Positions 24,143 to 32,940 of a stretch of 43,203 nucleotides of DNA are shown one piece after another. Location of the stretch: contig CADBXL010000041.1 in NCBI GenBank assembly GCA_902798615.1, positions 1-43,203 on the forward strand, read 5' to 3'. The DNA comes from an uncultured Bacteroidales bacterium. GTDB lineage: Bacteria > Bacteroidota > Bacteroidia > Bacteroidales > Bacteroidaceae. The position numbers and the translations under genes are program-made. Every line of letters begins with the position of its first letter. The stretch's first letter is position 1. Under the pieces are notes generated by a model. It was not told the origin of the DNA and ran no database searches. It saw nothing but the letters and a program-made list of their open reading frames with translations.

Positions 24143-25279
24143 ATGAACAAGATATATGGATGTATGATGCTCGCTATAGCATTGGTAATGTCTGCGACAT
24201 CGTATGCAGCATCGTATGTAGAGGCTAAGATTGGAAATATCTACTATGTCCTCAATTCAGAGAATAAGAAAGCGTCGGTAGCATCAGAGTACGATTTTGC
24301 CAAGAATAGCAAAATCCTCTACTCAGGTGACGTGGTTATCCCTGAGACCGTGACCTATGACGGGGCGACATATAAGGTGACTGGCATTAAGTCATCAGCT
24401 TTCAATGCTTGTGAAGGACTGACCTCGGTTACAATCCCAAATACTGTGACAGAAATTGCCGATAATGCTTTCTCGTATTGTACTAATCTGAAATCGCTGC
24501 ACATACCGGCATCTGTAGCAAAAATTGGTGATATGGCATTCGCCTATACAGGACTAAATTCTGTTACCGTAGATAAGGACAATAAGTTTTATGATAGCAG
24601 GAACGACTGTAATGCCGTTATCGAGACGGCAACAAACACGCTTGTCATTGGTTCAGACAAGACCGTTATTCCTGATGGCGTTACGAAGATTGCAACGGCT
24701 GCCTTTTCTTCATGTCAAGAACTCCAGACGGTCGTAATTCCTAATTCCGTGAAGAGAATAGGAAAGAACGCTTTCTCTGGTTGTGTAAGTCTTGCTTCGG
24801 TCACTCTCCCTGAAGGATTGGATGAGATAGAGGCTTACACTTTTTCAAACTGCGGTGCCTTGACATCTATCGTGCTTCCTTCATCCCTTACGAGTATTGG
24901 CGAGTTTGCTTTCTGTTATAGCGGTTTGAAATCAATAATCATTCCAGCATCAGTCTGGAATATTGAGGCAAGGGCATTTGATGGTTGTTGAAATCTCGCT
25001 ACCGTTGAGAATAAGGCTGTTGTGCCTCAGACTATTTATGATGGTACTTTCAGCGCATTCAAAAAGTTGATTGTGCCAGAGGAAAGTGCAGATGCTTATC
25101 GCAAATCGCCTATCTGGAGTAATTTCGCCTATATCAATGGAGTGGCAACTGGGATAGATGATCTGCAAACATCCAACGACCAACGCCTATCTTCTATATA
25201 CAATCTCTCGGGCAAGCGATTGTATAAAACATTCAAGGGCGTGAATATTATAAACGGAAAGAAATATATTTCGAAATAG
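24143..25279 (+). pseudogene. BspA-like leucine-rich repeat protein with in-frame stop
   Basis: A paralogue of the preceding gene. The start ATG at 24143 gives a signal peptide (MNKIYGCMMLAIALVMSATSYA) followed by LRR_5 repeats. A single TGA at 24989-24991 interrupts the frame after RAFDGC; the same frame continues with NLATVENKAVVPQTIYDG and ends with the same type of tail (IYNLSGKRLYKTFKGVNIINGKK). One base change from TCA would restore it. As written, the product loses its tail and would probably not be sorted to the surface. A sequencing error is possible. Confidence 0.82.
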
Positions 25280-25293
25280 GAGTAAAGCGTTTC

Positions 25294-25404
25294 TCCCATG
25301 TAATTCCCTTTTAACTCCCATGTAACTCCCATTAGTCTCTGCATCTATATATGCCAAAAGCAGAGGCATAACGGAGGCATAGCGAAGGATCAACGGAGGC
25401 AAGT
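25294..25404. repeat. bipartite 11-bp phased array
   Basis: Pyrimidine-rich units TCCCATGTAAT, TCCCTTTTAAC, TCCCATGTAAC and TCCCATTAGTC start at 25294, 25305, 25316 and 25327. Purine-rich units CAGAGGCATAA, CGGAGGCATAG, CGAAGGATCAA and CGGAGGCAAGT start at 25361, 25372, 25383 and 25394. Both halves keep exactly 11 bp, and the two halves are 34 bp (not a multiple of 11) apart in phase. Confidence 0.75.
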
Positions 25405-25425
25405 AAAATAAGGGGAAAAGTAGTT

Positions 25426-25472
25426 CTCCCACACGTTCAGATTAATCATCTGATGGTGTGGGAGATTTTTTT
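25426..25472 (+). terminator. Rho-independent terminator after the BspA-like pair
   Basis: CTCCCACAC (25426-25434) pairs with GTGTGGGAG (25456-25464), and inside it TCAGAT pairs with ATCTGA (25437-25442 with 25448-25453); a T-run of seven follows at 25466-25472. This is the strongest terminator after the operon end. Confidence 0.9.
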
Positions 25473-25527
25473 GAGGGGATATTATGAAAACTTTGGAGAT
25501 TTTTTTCGTTTTCTTATAAATAATGTG

Positions 25528-25535
25528 TAACTTTG
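25528..25535 (+). promoter_or_regulatory. -7 promoter box of the ABC transporter gene
   Basis: TAACTTTG matches TAnnTTTG and lies 123 bp before the ATG at 25659; the leader would contain two heptamer arrays. The -33 element is poor. Confidence 0.5.
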
Positions 25536-25551
25536 TACGCGAATTAGAAAA

Positions 25552-25644
25552 GTGATTAGAGTTTAGTGATTAGAGTTTAGCGTTTAGAGGGTGGGGGGTA
25601 GCCCTTTGACCTTTGACCTTAAACTTTTGTCCTTAGTCCTTTGA
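25552..25644. repeat. two heptamer arrays in the leader of the ABC transporter
   Basis: GTGATTA, GAGTTTA, GTGATTA, GAGTTTA, GCGTTTA run from 25552 to 25586; CCTTTGA, CCTTTGA, CCTTAAA, CTTTTGT, CCTTAGT, CCTTTGA run from 25603 to 25644. Each keeps a 7-bp period throughout while the unit sequence drifts. Confidence 0.7.
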
Positions 25645-25658
25645 CTAAAAAAATAAAA

Positions 25659-27503
25659 ATGAAAGAATTCCTTCAGGTTTTGAGGCGTTTCGTGCCTCCG
25701 TATAAGAAATACCTTGTGTTGTCGATAGTGTTTAACATTCTGTCGGCAATATTGAATATATTCTCTTTTGCCACTCTTGTTCCTATCCTCCAGATCCTCT
25801 TTAAGACTGAGGATGCGGGTAAGGCTACTGAGATGATGGCGTGGGATTGGAGTAATGCCAAGGAGGTGTTGAGTAATAATGCCGATTTCTATGTCACGAA
25901 TATGATAGCGGATGTGGGCGCAACCACAACCTTGCTTATCATTGGTTTGTTCCTTGCCTTTGCCACTTTCCTCAAGACAGGTGCTTATTTCCTGTCGTCT
26001 GCTACTATCATACCAATACGTACCGGTGTGGTGCGTGATATCCGTAATCAGCTTTACCGTAAGATTACTTCCTTGCCATTGGGCTTTTTTACAGAAGAAC
26101 GCAAGGGCGATATAATTGCGAGAATGTCAGGTGATGTTCAGGAGATAGAGTATTCTATAATGTCAAGTCTGGATATGCTCTTCAAGAATCCTATTCTCAT
26201 TATTGCATATTTCTCTACGTTGCTGCTGATTAGTTGGCAGCTAACCCTGTTCACCATTGTCTTTGTTCCGATAATGGGATGGGCGATAGGTGCCGTGGGC
26301 AAGAAACTGAAGGCCAATTCCATTACTGCCCAGACATTGTGGAGCGACACTATGAGTCAGGTGGAGGAAACGCTTGGCGGGCTCAGAATCATCAAGGCAT
26401 TCTGTGCTGAAGAGAAGATGAACGAGCGTTTCGACAATGTGAACTCCAATTACAGGAACACCATCCTGAGAGTAAATACCCGACAACAGTTGGCTCATCC
26501 TATGAGCGAGTTCCTCGGTACGTTGATGATTGTCATCGTATTATGGTTTGGCGGTATTCTGGTGCTCAACGACTATGCTCTCAGCGGTCCTACGTTCATC
26601 TATTACATGGTTATCCTTTACTCAATCCTTCAGCCGTTGAAGGATTTCTCACGTGCAGGATATAACATTCCGAAGGGACTTGCTTCAATGGAGCGTATTG
26701 ACAAGATACTGAAGGCGGAAGATACTATTCCGGAAAGCCAGCATCCAACACCTATCACATCCTTCGAACATCAGATTGAGTTCCGTAATGTGTCGTTTGC
26801 ATATAACGACTTCAAGACGGGAGAGCCTCACTGGGTGCTGAAGGATATCAATCTCGTTATTCCAAAGGGAAAGACCATAGCAATTGTAGGTCAGTCGGGG
26901 TCGGGAAAATCTACTCTTGTGGATCTCATTCCGCGCTATTATGATGTGCAAAAGGGTGAGGTGCTGATTGATGGCATAAATGTGAAGGATCTCGGCATAC
27001 ACGACCTTCGTCAGCTTATAGGAAACGTAAATCAGGAGGCTATTCTTTTCAACGATTCATTTAGGAATAATATCACATTTGGCGTGGAGTCTGCAACTGA
27101 CGAGCAGATAGAGCAGGCAGCAAGGATTGCGAATGCTCATCAGTTTATTACAGAGTCGGAGAACGGCTATGAGACTATGATTGGTGATCGTGGTGGAAGG
27201 CTCTCTGGCGGTCAGCGTCAGCGTGTCAGTATTGCCCGTGCCATTCTGAAGAACCCTCCAATCCTTATTCTTGATGAGGCTACCTCGGCACTCGACACAG
27301 AGTCGGAGCGTCTTGTTCAGGATGCACTTGAGAAACTGATGACTACCCGAACTACAGTAGCCATCGCTCATCGTCTTTCTACTATTAAGCATGCAAGCGA
27401 GATCTATGTGCTGCATGACGGCAGGATAGTGGAGAGCGGAACGCATGAGGAACTTCTGCAGAAGGGTGGATACTATAAGAAACTGCATGATATGCAGATG
27501 TAG
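25659..27503 (+). CDS. ABC transporter, fused permease and ATPase (MsbA-like exporter)
   Basis: Homodimeric type IV exporters of this class flip lipids, lipid-linked glycans or drugs. The start ATG at 25659 is preferred over an upstream TTG; the product has 614 residues. Residues about 15-310 hold six transmembrane helices. The ATPase domain has Walker A GQSGSGKST (about 411-419), Q-loop NQEAILF, signature LSGGQRQR (about 515), Walker B ILILDEATSALD and the H-loop AHRLST. Its neighbours (LTA-synthase-like, GT87-like and EptA-like genes) suggest an envelope lipid or glycan substrate. Confidence 0.9.
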   Translation: MKEFLQVLRRFVPPYKKYLVLSIVFNILSAILNIFSFATLVPILQILFKTEDAGKATEMMAWDWSNAKEVLSNNADFYVTNMIADVGATTTLLIIGLFLAFATFLKTGAYFLSSATIIPIRTGVVRDIRNQLYRKITSLPLGFFTEERKGDIIARMSGDVQEIEYSIMSSLDMLFKNPILIIAYFSTLLLISWQLTLFTIVFVPIMGWAIGAVGKKLKANSITAQTLWSDTMSQVEETLGGLRIIKAFCAEEKMNERFDNVNSNYRNTILRVNTRQQLAHPMSEFLGTLMIVIVLWFGGILVLNDYALSGPTFIYYMVILYSILQPLKDFSRAGYNIPKGLASMERIDKILKAEDTIPESQHPTPITSFEHQIEFRNVSFAYNDFKTGEPHWVLKDINLVIPKGKTIAIVGQSGSGKSTLVDLIPRYYDVQKGEVLIDGINVKDLGIHDLRQLIGNVNQEAILFNDSFRNNITFGVESATDEQIEQAARIANAHQFITESENGYETMIGDRGGRLSGGQRQRVSIARAILKNPPILILDEATSALDTESERLVQDALEKLMTTRTTVAIAHRLSTIKHASEIYVLHDGRIVESGTHEELLQKGGYYKKLHDMQM

Positions 27504-27680
27504 AAAAAGACCCACCCCCTTGCCCCTCCCATAAAGGGAGGGGAGTATATACAATCTTCTGATTGAGACACTTGCTTGAATATTAAATGGGAAACAATAA
27601 CAGTTTTACGTCCATAAACGATAATACTATATACTCCCCTCCCTTTATGGGAGGGGCAAGGGGGTGGGTCTGTCTTTTTC
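27503..27680. repeat. inverted repeat with about 48-bp arms at the start of an LTA-synthase-like gene
   Basis: Arm 27503-27550 (GAAAAAGACCCACCCCCTTG at its start) and arm 27629-27680 are reverse complements except for a 4-bp insertion (CAGA on the complementary strand) in the right arm. The spacer is 78 bp. The left arm starts at the last base of the ABC gene's stop; the right arm lies within the open frame of the next gene. Each arm has its own small palindrome (CCCTCCC...GGGAGGG). Confidence 0.92.
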
Positions 27681-29578
27681 TCTTCCTCTTAGCCTATCTC
27701 ATGTATATGCTGACAAGAGTGGTGTATTTTCTTGAGAACTATACTGATTATTTCAGCGAGACTCTGAAGGATAATGACTTGTGGGAGTTGTTGGCTGGGT
27801 GTTGGATTTTTGACACCTCGGCTATAATGTACACCAACGCTTTGGTGGTTTTGCTTGTCCTTATTCCTTATAGCCAGAAGTACAAGGAGAAGATTGTGCG
27901 ATGGGTGTTTACCATAGTCAATGGACTTGCCTTGAGCGTAAACCTTGCTGATGCAGCCTATTTCCGTTTTACGGGAAGAAGAACTACGATGTCAGTTATT
28001 CAGGAGTTTCAGAATGAAGATAACATTGGTGGTATTCTTGGAATAGAAGTTCTGAGACATTGGTATCTCGTAGTTCTTGGAGTGGTGCTTATCATGGTTT
28101 TGTGGTATGGCTCTAAGCTGATTTTCAAATATTGTGGGGGAAAAGGGCGAGGTTATATCTGGGATATTCTTACCCTTATTGTGTTCATTCCTCTCTGCAT
28201 AGCAGGAATGAGAGGAGGATTTACCACGGCTGTACGCCCGATAACCGTTAGTAATGCCAATCAGTATGTGGCGCATCCACAGGAGGCAGCCATTGTGCTT
28301 AACACTCCTTTCTCGCTTATCCGCACTATGGGTAAGCATACGTTCAAGGATCCACGTTATTTTAGCGATAAGGAACTTAACGAGATATATTCGCCTGTTC
28401 ATGAGGCAAAGGCTGATAGCGTGCCGATGAGGAAAAAGAACGTGGTGGTGCTTATTGTCGAGAGTTTCGGAAGAGAGTATATCGGTTCTCTGAATACGCA
28501 TCTTGACGGTGGTCGCTATAAGGGCTATGCACCTGAGATTGATGAGATCGTGGCAAAGAGCCTTACGTTTGAATATACTTTCTGCAATGGCAGGAAGTCT
28601 ATTGACGGAATGCCTTCCATCCTCTCTTCCATACCTATGTTCGTTGAGCCATTCTTCGTTACACCTTCATCAATGAATGATGTTGGCGGCATAGCGTGTG
28701 AACTCTCAAAAGTGGGGTATGAGACAGCTTTCTTCCACGGAGCTGAGAACGGAAGTATGGGCTTTGAGGCTTTTGCAAGAAAGACAGGATTCGGTCGTTA
28801 CCTTGGCAGAACGGAGTTTGACGAAGACAAGCGTTTTGGGGGAGAGAAAGAGTTTGATGGCACATGGGCAATATGGGATGAGCCATTCCTTCAGTTCTAT
28901 GCCGCTAAGATGTCGGAGATGAAGCAGCCTTTTATGACGGCTGTGTTCACCGCCTCTTCACATCATCCTTTCGCTATTCCAGAGAAATATCAGAATGTGT
29001 ATAAGAATGACGGCCCGAATCCTATCCACAGATGTATTCGCTATACCGATCATGCACTTGGTGAGTTCTTCCGAAAGGCAAGTAAGGAGCCTTGGTTCAA
29101 GAACACTGTATTCGTGATAACGAGCGACCATACAAACGGTGTGGATCATAAGGAGTATGGTACGGATCTGGGAGGTTTCTGTTCGCCAGTAATTATCTAT
29201 GATGCCTCTGGTGAGATAAAACCGGGTCGTAGAAACTGCATCGCACAGCAGATTGACGTTATGCCGACCTTGCTGAGTTATCTTGGATATGGTGATAGAT
29301 ACGTGGCTTTTGGTCAGGATCTGCTTTCAACGAAAGACGAGGACACATGGGCTGTGAACTATCTCAACGGCATATATCAGTTTGTAAAGGGAGACTATGT
29401 CATTCAGTTTGACGGTACTCGCGTTAAGGCTATGTATGATTTCCGTAAGGATGTGCTTATGCAGCATAACCTCGTGGGGAAGGGCATAGCACAGGAGAAG
29501 GCTATGGAGCGACAACTGAAGGCTATCATTCAGAGCTATATGCAGAGAATGGAAAAGAACGAATTGATTGTGAAGTGA
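27587..29578 (+). CDS. LTA-synthase-family phosphoglycerol/phosphoethanolamine transferase
   Basis: This alkaline-phosphatase-superfamily membrane enzyme is related to lipoteichoic acid synthase. About five N-terminal transmembrane helices precede a periplasmic sulfatase-like domain. Catalytic residues by motif: metal Glu in VVVLIVESFGREY, nucleophile position Ser338 in FCNGRKSIDGMPS (Thr in classical LtaS), TASSHHPFAIP and the metal ligands in VITSDHTNG. The open frame starts at 27587, but residues up to about 32 come from a GC-rich inverted repeat; the native start may be the internal ATG near 27647 or may have been replaced. LTA synthesis itself is not expected in a Gram-negative, so the acceptor is probably a membrane glycan or lipid. 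Confidence 0.82.
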   Translation: MGNNNSFTSINDNTIYSPPFMGGARGWVCLFLFLLAYLMYMLTRVVYFLENYTDYFSETLKDNDLWELLAGCWIFDTSAIMYTNALVVLLVLIPYSQKYKEKIVRWVFTIVNGLALSVNLADAAYFRFTGRRTTMSVIQEFQNEDNIGGILGIEVLRHWYLVVLGVVLIMVLWYGSKLIFKYCGGKGRGYIWDILTLIVFIPLCIAGMRGGFTTAVRPITVSNANQYVAHPQEAAIVLNTPFSLIRTMGKHTFKDPRYFSDKELNEIYSPVHEAKADSVPMRKKNVVVLIVESFGREYIGSLNTHLDGGRYKGYAPEIDEIVAKSLTFEYTFCNGRKSIDGMPSILSSIPMFVEPFFVTPSSMNDVGGIACELSKVGYETAFFHGAENGSMGFEAFARKTGFGRYLGRTEFDEDKRFGGEKEFDGTWAIWDEPFLQFYAAKMSEMKQPFMTAVFTASSHHPFAIPEKYQNVYKNDGPNPIHRCIRYTDHALGEFFRKASKEPWFKNTVFVITSDHTNGVDHKEYGTDLGGFCSPVIIYDASGEIKPGRRNCIAQQIDVMPTLLSYLGYGDRYVAFGQDLLSTKDEDTWAVNYLNGIYQFVKGDYVIQFDGTRVKAMYDFRKDVLMQHNLVGKGIAQEKAMERQLKAIIQSYMQRMEKNELIVK

Positions 29579-29597
29579 ATAGTGAAAAGTGAAAAAT

Positions 29598-29671
29598 GAA
29601 TAATACCTAATACTGGTAGTCACCAGTACGAAGGTTCTCGCAATGGCGTTAGCCAGTATTAAGTATTATTC
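29598..29671. repeat. 74-bp palindromic element, copy 1
   Basis: The ends are 19-bp inverted repeats (GAATAATACCTAATACTGG and CCAGTATTAAGTATTATTC, 18 of 19 paired). The interior holds a second hairpin CTGGT/ACCAG. Four of 74 bases differ from copy 2 at 32837-32910. GTGAAAA and ATTCACT heptamers flank it. It ends 37 bp before the ATG of the next gene. Confidence 0.9.
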
Positions 29672-29708
29672 ACTATTCGTTATTCTCTATTCACTTATTA
29701 GTTGAAAA

Positions 29709-31574
29709 ATGATCGGAACAAGAATAAAAACCATATTTGGTTTCTTCATCGTAATAACGATGATATGCGCCATAGGGCGAATAGGCTTCTATCTTGTGCA
29801 TCACGCACTTATAGAGAGCGGTGGTGAGGCTTATTTTCTGCCTATGCTCCTGCATGGCTTGCGTCTTGACGTGGCTGTGGCTGGCTATCTTTGCTTGCTT
29901 CCATGTCTGCTTGCCGTTGTGAACACATGGATAAAGGGTAGGGGAGCGTTACGTGTTCTTGGCTATGTGTGGAAGGGATATTTCGGCATTGTAGCCTTAC
30001 TCCTCGCAATCGCCATACTCCTAAACATAGTGCTCTATGGCTATTGGGGATTCCCTCTCGATTCCACTCCGCTTTTCTATTTCCTCACCTCTCCGAAGGA
30101 TGCTGCTGCAAGTGCCGAGTGGTGGATGATTCTATGCGGCATTATCGGTCTTGTATGTGTTACGGTCTTGTTCGCCTTGCCGTTGCTGCGGGTTTATAGG
30201 TTTATAGATAAGGTGGAAAATGAATCTGTTCCAAAGAAAATTGCAACCTCGTTTATTTGCATCCTTATGGGAGTAGCTATGATTATTCCTATTCGTGGAG
30301 GCTTCACCGTGGCTACAAATAACGTCGGTACTGTATATTTCAGCGATAACGTGCGACTGAATCATGCCACGGTTAATCCGCTGTTCAGTTTCCTTGAGTC
30401 TGTAACCCACGAAGAGGATTTTGCTTCTATGTATCGTTTCATGGATGATGCTGAGGCTTCACGACTGTTTGACGAAATGAAGCATACGGCGATGCGTCCT
30501 GACAGCATAGGTGCTTATCGCATCAATAATGTGAGTGGAACGAGGGTTGTTGTTGTTATTCTCGAAAGTTTCTCTTCATATATCATGACGGAGGAAGGGC
30601 ATGTAAAGGGAGTTACGCCTACGCTTGACAGATTATCGAAGGAGGGTGTGTATTTCAATCATTTCTATGCAAATAGTTTCCGCACAGATAGAGGACTTGT
30701 ATCAATTCTTAGCGGTTATCCTGCCCAGCCTAATATGAGTCTTATGAAATACCCTCGCAAGACGAATAATCTTTACTCTATTGCCCGCTCCCTGAGAAAT
30801 GATGGTTATCAAACGCAATACGTATATGGTGGTGATGCCAACTTTACGAATATGCGCTCTTACCTTATGGCAACAGGCTTTCAGGATATTATCTCTGAGG
30901 ATGATTTCCCTTCTGAGCAGTTGACAGGCAAATGGGGGGCTAATGACGGAAATCTCTTTGCAAAGGCACTTGAACGTATGGATGAGGCTTGGAAAAATGA
31001 CACGAAGAACTTGATGGTGATACAGACATCAAGCAGTCATGAGCCTTTCGATGTGCCTTGTCATCAGTTTGATGATAAGATTCTCAACGCTTTCTATTAT
31101 ACTGATCGTGAGCTTGGCTCTTTCGTTGATAAGATGAAGGCGCGTGAAGACTGGAAGAACACCCTTATTGTTATCGTGCCTGATCATCTTGGCTGTTGGC
31201 CTGATCCTGAGGATAATTATAAGATGCGACGCTATCACATCCCTCTTATTATGGTAGGTGGTGCATTGAAGGAAAAGGCAACTCTTGGCGTGTATGGTTC
31301 GCAACAGGATATTGCGGCAACCGTTCTTGGAATGCTTGGCATAGATCATAGCGAGTTTACTTTCTCAAAGGATTTGTTTGATACCACGTTCCATCACTTT
31401 GCATTCTTCACTCATCCAGATGCCGTAGGCATGGCTGATGAATATAATCAGATAATGGTAGATAACCCTTCGCAAAAGCCTTTGTTCGACCTTGGCACAA
31501 GGAAGGGAACAAATAAAAGAAAGGCTCAGGCATATCTTCAGAAACTGTTTGATGATATTGCCGATCTAAAGTAA
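29709..31574 (+). CDS. LTA-synthase-family sulfatase-like transferase, second paralogue
   Basis: The 621-residue product has about five transmembrane helices (residues about 8-220), then a periplasmic alkaline-phosphatase-superfamily domain. Motifs: metal Glu in VVVVILESFSSYI, nucleophile Thr326 in SFRTDRGLVSI (the Thr expected of LtaS-type enzymes), TSSSHEPFDVP and the metal site IVPDHLGCW. It is paralogous to the gene upstream but keeps Thr where the first has Ser. The likely role is transfer of a phosphoglycerol or phosphoethanolamine group from a phospholipid. Start ATG at 29709 sits 37 bp after a 74-bp palindromic element. Confidence 0.85.
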   Translation: MIGTRIKTIFGFFIVITMICAIGRIGFYLVHHALIESGGEAYFLPMLLHGLRLDVAVAGYLCLLPCLLAVVNTWIKGRGALRVLGYVWKGYFGIVALLLAIAILLNIVLYGYWGFPLDSTPLFYFLTSPKDAAASAEWWMILCGIIGLVCVTVLFALPLLRVYRFIDKVENESVPKKIATSFICILMGVAMIIPIRGGFTVATNNVGTVYFSDNVRLNHATVNPLFSFLESVTHEEDFASMYRFMDDAEASRLFDEMKHTAMRPDSIGAYRINNVSGTRVVVVILESFSSYIMTEEGHVKGVTPTLDRLSKEGVYFNHFYANSFRTDRGLVSILSGYPAQPNMSLMKYPRKTNNLYSIARSLRNDGYQTQYVYGGDANFTNMRSYLMATGFQDIISEDDFPSEQLTGKWGANDGNLFAKALERMDEAWKNDTKNLMVIQTSSSHEPFDVPCHQFDDKILNAFYYTDRELGSFVDKMKAREDWKNTLIVIVPDHLGCWPDPEDNYKMRRYHIPLIMVGGALKEKATLGVYGSQQDIAATVLGMLGIDHSEFTFSKDLFDTTFHHFAFFTHPDAVGMADEYNQIMVDNPSQKPLFDLGTRKGTNKRKAQAYLQKLFDDIADLK

Positions 31575-31575
31575 A

Positions 31576-31672
31576 AAGTAAAAATTTAAAAGTAAAAAGT
31601 GGTTAATCACGCCCGTAAGCTCTAAAGCTAATCATACTTTTTACTTTTTCCTTTTTAATTTTTAATTTGACT
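31576..31672. repeat. AT-rich palindromic element, non-coding form (copy E1)
   Basis: GTAAAAA-type heptamers (about 31578-31608) face ACTTTTT/ACTTTTTC units (about 31636-31660). The centre is TCACGCCCGTAAGC, a tRNA-unrelated conserved core shared with copy E2 at 41395. The right arm begins TAATCATACTTTTT, a sequence shared by all four copies. Fills the gap between two genes. Confidence 0.75.
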
Positions 31673-32824
31673 ATGGATAAACTTAAAAACGCAATCATTG
31701 CATTCTTTTCCTCTAACAGGAAGGTATTTTGGTTCGGCTTCCTCATAGCAACCATAGCCACCGCCCTTGAGTTGTTCAGGGGCAGGGCAGAAAACTATCA
31801 TGTGTTTGCAGATGCCACGTTGTATTTCTGGCAGGGCATAAATCCCTATACCCATGAGTTCGTGGAGGAATTACATCGCTATTTCCTCTATACCCCTGTG
31901 TTCACGGTATTGTTCGCTCCTATCGCCTTTCTGCCCGATTATATAGGCGGTTTCGTGTGGAATCTCACAAACTATACGCTTATGTACTGGGCGGTTATGA
32001 CCTTGCCCGATAAGATTGCCGTACCTAAGCTGAAGATATTCCTGTATCTTCTTCTGTTGCTTGAGCAAAGCATCTTCCCGTTTCAGTATAACATCACGGT
32101 TTGCTATATTTTCCTCTATGCTTTCACGCTTTTGGAGAAAGACAAGCCCGTGCTTGCCGTATTGCTGATAATGGTATCTGCGACCACGAAGATCTATGGC
32201 GTTTTTGAACTCGCTCTTCTTTTCTGCTACAAGCATACTTTCCGCAATTTCTGCTATGCAGCCTTGTTTGGAGCTATCCTTCTCGTTTCTCCTGCTGTTG
32301 TGAAGGGCTTTGACGGACTTCTCCCTTACTATAACGAGTGGTGGAGCATCCTTCATGAACATAACACCGAGGAGATTTATATTTCACTCATACATCTTCC
32401 ACCTATTCGTCCGTTCATGGTGGCACATTCTGGTGAGGTGCAGATGGGATCTCTCGCCCTGCTTTCCGTAGTGTTCTTTGCCACATATAAAAGATGGAGC
32501 GACTTCACATACAGGACAAGGATGCTTGCCGTGCTTATGGGCTGGATACTCCTGTTTAGTGATGCATCTGAGAATCACACTTATATCATCGCCTTCTCTG
32601 GTTTCATGATGTTCTATTACACAAAGGCTGAGCATACGCTATTTGATAGGATTCTATACTGGTCAAACTGGTTCGTCTTTGGCGTTATGCCTGTTGATGT
32701 GCTATTCCCTGTGCCTGTCTATGCCTTCTTCCGCAAGGTTCTCTGGCTTGATGTCTGTCTGTTCACGGTCACATGGGTGTATATGATTTATCAAACTTTA
32801 AATAAAGTGAATAGTGAAAAGTGA
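31673..32824 (+). CDS. GT87-like (DUF2029) polyprenol-linked glycosyltransferase
   Basis: This family contains integral-membrane mannosyl- or arabinofuranosyl-transferases that use polyprenyl-phosphate sugars. The 383-residue product (start ATG at 31673; a TTG six bases upstream is less likely) has around nine hydrophobic segments. The first periplasmic loop contains ADATLYFWQGINPYTHE, the DxxxY/NPY-type motif of the family, and later ATTKIYGVFELALL. Flanked by LTA-synthase-like and EptA-like genes, it probably adds sugars to the same envelope molecule. Donor and acceptor cannot be told from sequence. Confidence 0.7.
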   Translation: MDKLKNAIIAFFSSNRKVFWFGFLIATIATALELFRGRAENYHVFADATLYFWQGINPYTHEFVEELHRYFLYTPVFTVLFAPIAFLPDYIGGFVWNLTNYTLMYWAVMTLPDKIAVPKLKIFLYLLLLLEQSIFPFQYNITVCYIFLYAFTLLEKDKPVLAVLLIMVSATTKIYGVFELALLFCYKHTFRNFCYAALFGAILLVSPAVVKGFDGLLPYYNEWWSILHEHNTEEIYISLIHLPPIRPFMVAHSGEVQMGSLALLSVVFFATYKRWSDFTYRTRMLAVLMGWILLFSDASENHTYIIAFSGFMMFYYTKAEHTLFDRILYWSNWFVFGVMPVDVLFPVPVYAFFRKVLWLDVCLFTVTWVYMIYQTLNKVNSEK

Positions 32825-32836
32825 ATAGTGAATAGT

Positions 32837-32910
32837 GAATAATACCTAATACTGGTAGCCACCAGTACGGAGGTTCTCGAAAGGGCGTTAGCCAGTATTA
32901 AGTATTATTC
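32837..32910. repeat. 74-bp palindromic element, copy 2
   Basis: Same length and ends as copy 1 at 29598-29671, differing at 4 of 74 positions. GTGAATA heptamers flank it on the left and ATTCACT on the right. It ends 30 bp before the ATG of the EptA-like gene, nearly the same distance as copy 1. Confidence 0.9.
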
Positions 32911-32940
32911 ACTATTCACTATTCACTTTCAACTTGAACT

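Larger units (their letters stand above)
25280..25658. other. 379-bp intergenic region
   Basis: No gene is seen. In order: an 11-bp bipartite array (25294-25404), a strong terminator (25426-25472), a promoter box (25528-25535), two heptamer arrays (25552-25586 and 25603-25644), then the ABC transporter start. Confidence 0.75.

Noticed and set aside
24989-24991. TGA as a recoded (selenocysteine or reassigned) codon in the BspA-like gene
   Set aside because: TGA is used as the normal stop by other genes here (the preceding paralogue, the secreted protein at 15775), there is no selenocysteine element visible, and the family has no Sec member known to me.
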